From Endomicrobium sp. (GTDB lineage: Bacteria > Elusimicrobiota > Endomicrobiia > Endomicrobiales > Endomicrobiaceae), in assembly GCA_031277075.1 (NCBI GenBank), contig JAISLV010000010.1, positions 1 to 5,862 on the forward strand: DNA of 5,862 nucleotides. The letters are read 5' to 3'. The notes beneath the pieces were generated by a model, which was not told where the DNA came from, made no database searches, and was given only the letters and a program-made list of their open reading frames with translations. The translations under genes and the position numbers were made by a program. Shown here in pieces: positions 4,792-5,862 of the stretch (its first letter is position 1; the number at the start of each line of letters is the position of its first letter).

Positions 4792-5862
4792 ATGTCAAAA
4801 CTCTTGCCCGTAAAAATCATTTCTTTTTTTATTTTTATTACTGCGTTTTTGTCTTTTGGTGCGGCTGTGCTTTACGCTTACGGCATAGACATATCCGCCG
4901 ACAGCCTTGAATACGACCAAAATTGCGGAAAAATTTTTGCAAAAGGAAACGTAGAGCTTATATGGGAAGGCAAAAACGTCAAATCTGATTACGCCGAATT
5001 TTTAACCGACCAAAAAGTTATAAACGCTTACGGCAATGTAACAATAGAAGAGGCGGGAGCAGCCGTCTACGCTAAAAGCGTAAGCTATTCGTATAATGAA
5101 GAAAAAGGGGAGATAAAAGAAACTCTCGCCTATTCTTCTATGCTTTTTATCCGTTCCAAAAGTATGGAACGCCAAAACAAAACATATTCTATGAGCAATG
5201 TTCAAATCGCTCTCTGCGATTTGGACGAACCTCACGTATATTTTAAAGCGCGCAGAGGAAAAATAACGCTTGGCGAAAGAATAACCATATACAACCCTGT
5301 TTTATACGTTGGAAAAATACCTATATTTTACCTCCCTATAATCACAAAATCTTTGAAAGGCGGCAAAGGACTTTCTGCAAATTTCTCTTATAATTTTGAA
5401 CCCGGCTATACAAGTCAGGGCGGTTTTTCATTAAAAAATATGTTCGGGTATCAATTCACGGAAGCGTTTTCAGGGAAAGCTATGGCAGACTATTACGGCT
5501 CGCGCGGCATGGGATACGGGCTAGAATTTAACTACTACGATAAAAAAGGCGCGAACGCTTCGCTTTATGCGTATAATATCAACGATTTATATACGGGAAC
5601 GGAACGCTGGACGCTGCGTCCAAATTACAATCACAGAATAGGAAAGTGGAACATTCAATCGCGCGGAGAGTTTATAAGCGACAATAGTTTTAACAATTAT
5701 TACAATCAAAACGATTGGAATAGAACAATGAATACTTTAAACTCCTATTTTTCGCTTACTAGGCAAAGTTCTTTGGGAAACTTTTTGATTGCCGTTCAGC
5801 GTATAGACCAAAGCGATTTGCGCGGTAAATTTTATACGCAGTCAATGTCTTTGCCTAAAATT
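4792..5862 (+). CDS. lptD: LptD/OstA-like outer-membrane LPS assembly protein (partial, 3' end outside window)
   Basis: The first 357 codons of a gene that runs off the right edge with no stop. Residues 1-29 look like a signal peptide: Lys at 3 and 8, a hydrophobic core at 9-28, and likely cleavage after LYA (27-29). Residues about 32-170 form a periplasmic OstA/LptA-type beta-jellyroll with the recurring pattern ADSLEYD (36-42), GKIFAKGNVEL (46-56), SDYAEF (65-70), AYGNVTIEE (79-87). PVLYVGKIPIFYLP (169-182) is the LptD junction motif before the barrel, and from about 190 there are alternating aromatic-rich beta strands typical of an outer-membrane barrel. The family draws LPS from the LptA bridge and inserts it in the outer leaflet, with the lipoprotein LptE. 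Only C45 and C142 are present so far; C142 (ALCDLDEPH) may correspond to the N-terminal-domain cysteine used in E. coli. No Shine-Dalgarno is visible; the start lies 7 bp after the kinase stop, so translational coupling is likely. Confidence 0.88.
   Translation, partial: MSKLLPVKIISFFIFITAFLSFGAAVLYAYGIDISADSLEYDQNCGKIFAKGNVELIWEGKNVKSDYAEFLTDQKVINAYGNVTIEEAGAAVYAKSVSYSYNEEKGEIKETLAYSSMLFIRSKSMERQNKTYSMSNVQIALCDLDEPHVYFKARRGKITLGERITIYNPVLYVGKIPIFYLPIITKSLKGGKGLSANFSYNFEPGYTSQGGFSLKNMFGYQFTEAFSGKAMADYYGSRGMGYGLEFNYYDKKGANASLYAYNINDLYTGTERWTLRPNYNHRIGKWNIQSRGEFISDNSFNNYYNQNDWNRTMNTLNSYFSLTRQSSLGNFLIAVQRIDQSDLRGKFYTQSMSLPKI

Overview
The window is AT-rich bacterial DNA with all genes on the plus strand: housekeeping and envelope genes, with no sign of mobile elements, CRISPR, tRNA or rRNA. 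An LptD/OstA-type outer-membrane protein gene indicates a Gram-negative-type (diderm) cell. A coding style that is A/T-rich but uses many GCG, GGC and CGC codons, together with the mix of protein families, would fit an Elusimicrobiota-like (Endomicrobium-like) bacterium. That placement is an impression from the sequence, not a database result.

Layout: (1) 3-212 is the C-terminal end of a WecA/MraY-type membrane sugar-1-phosphate transferase. It is followed after 30 bp by (2) a complete FAD-dependent oxidoreductase of the protoporphyrinogen-oxidase/UDP-galactopyranose-mutase-like superfamily (243-1523). The pair looks like the end of a surface-polysaccharide operon. (3) A 151-bp gap (1524-1674) starts unusually GC-rich with a hairpin and ends AT-rich with a possible promoter. 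(4) purQ (1675-2496) is the glutaminase subunit of FGAM synthase, in a long form and without purS or purL beside it. (5) A 202-bp gap (2497-2698) carries a strong recA promoter with an extended -10, a leader with a 9-bp perfect inverted repeat, a near-perfect 10-bp direct repeat with a 21-bp period, and a possible 25-codon leader ORF ending one base before recA. (6) recA (2699-3766) is complete. (7) A 73-bp gap holds a good promoter and Shine-Dalgarno for (8) a ROK-family sugar kinase (3840-4784). (9) Seven bases later an lptD-like gene (from 4792) runs off the right edge.

How they work together: the outer genes serve the envelope (polysaccharide initiation or modification, LPS insertion), and the inner ones serve purine synthesis, DNA recombination and sugar phosphorylation. 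I see at least three transcription units: GT4-FAD gene, purQ (promoter weakly supported), recA, and ROK kinase-lptD. No convincing rho-independent terminator with a T-run is visible, so read-through between units is possible. I found no evidence for a previously undescribed system. The most interesting non-textbook part is the recA leader (2590-2698).
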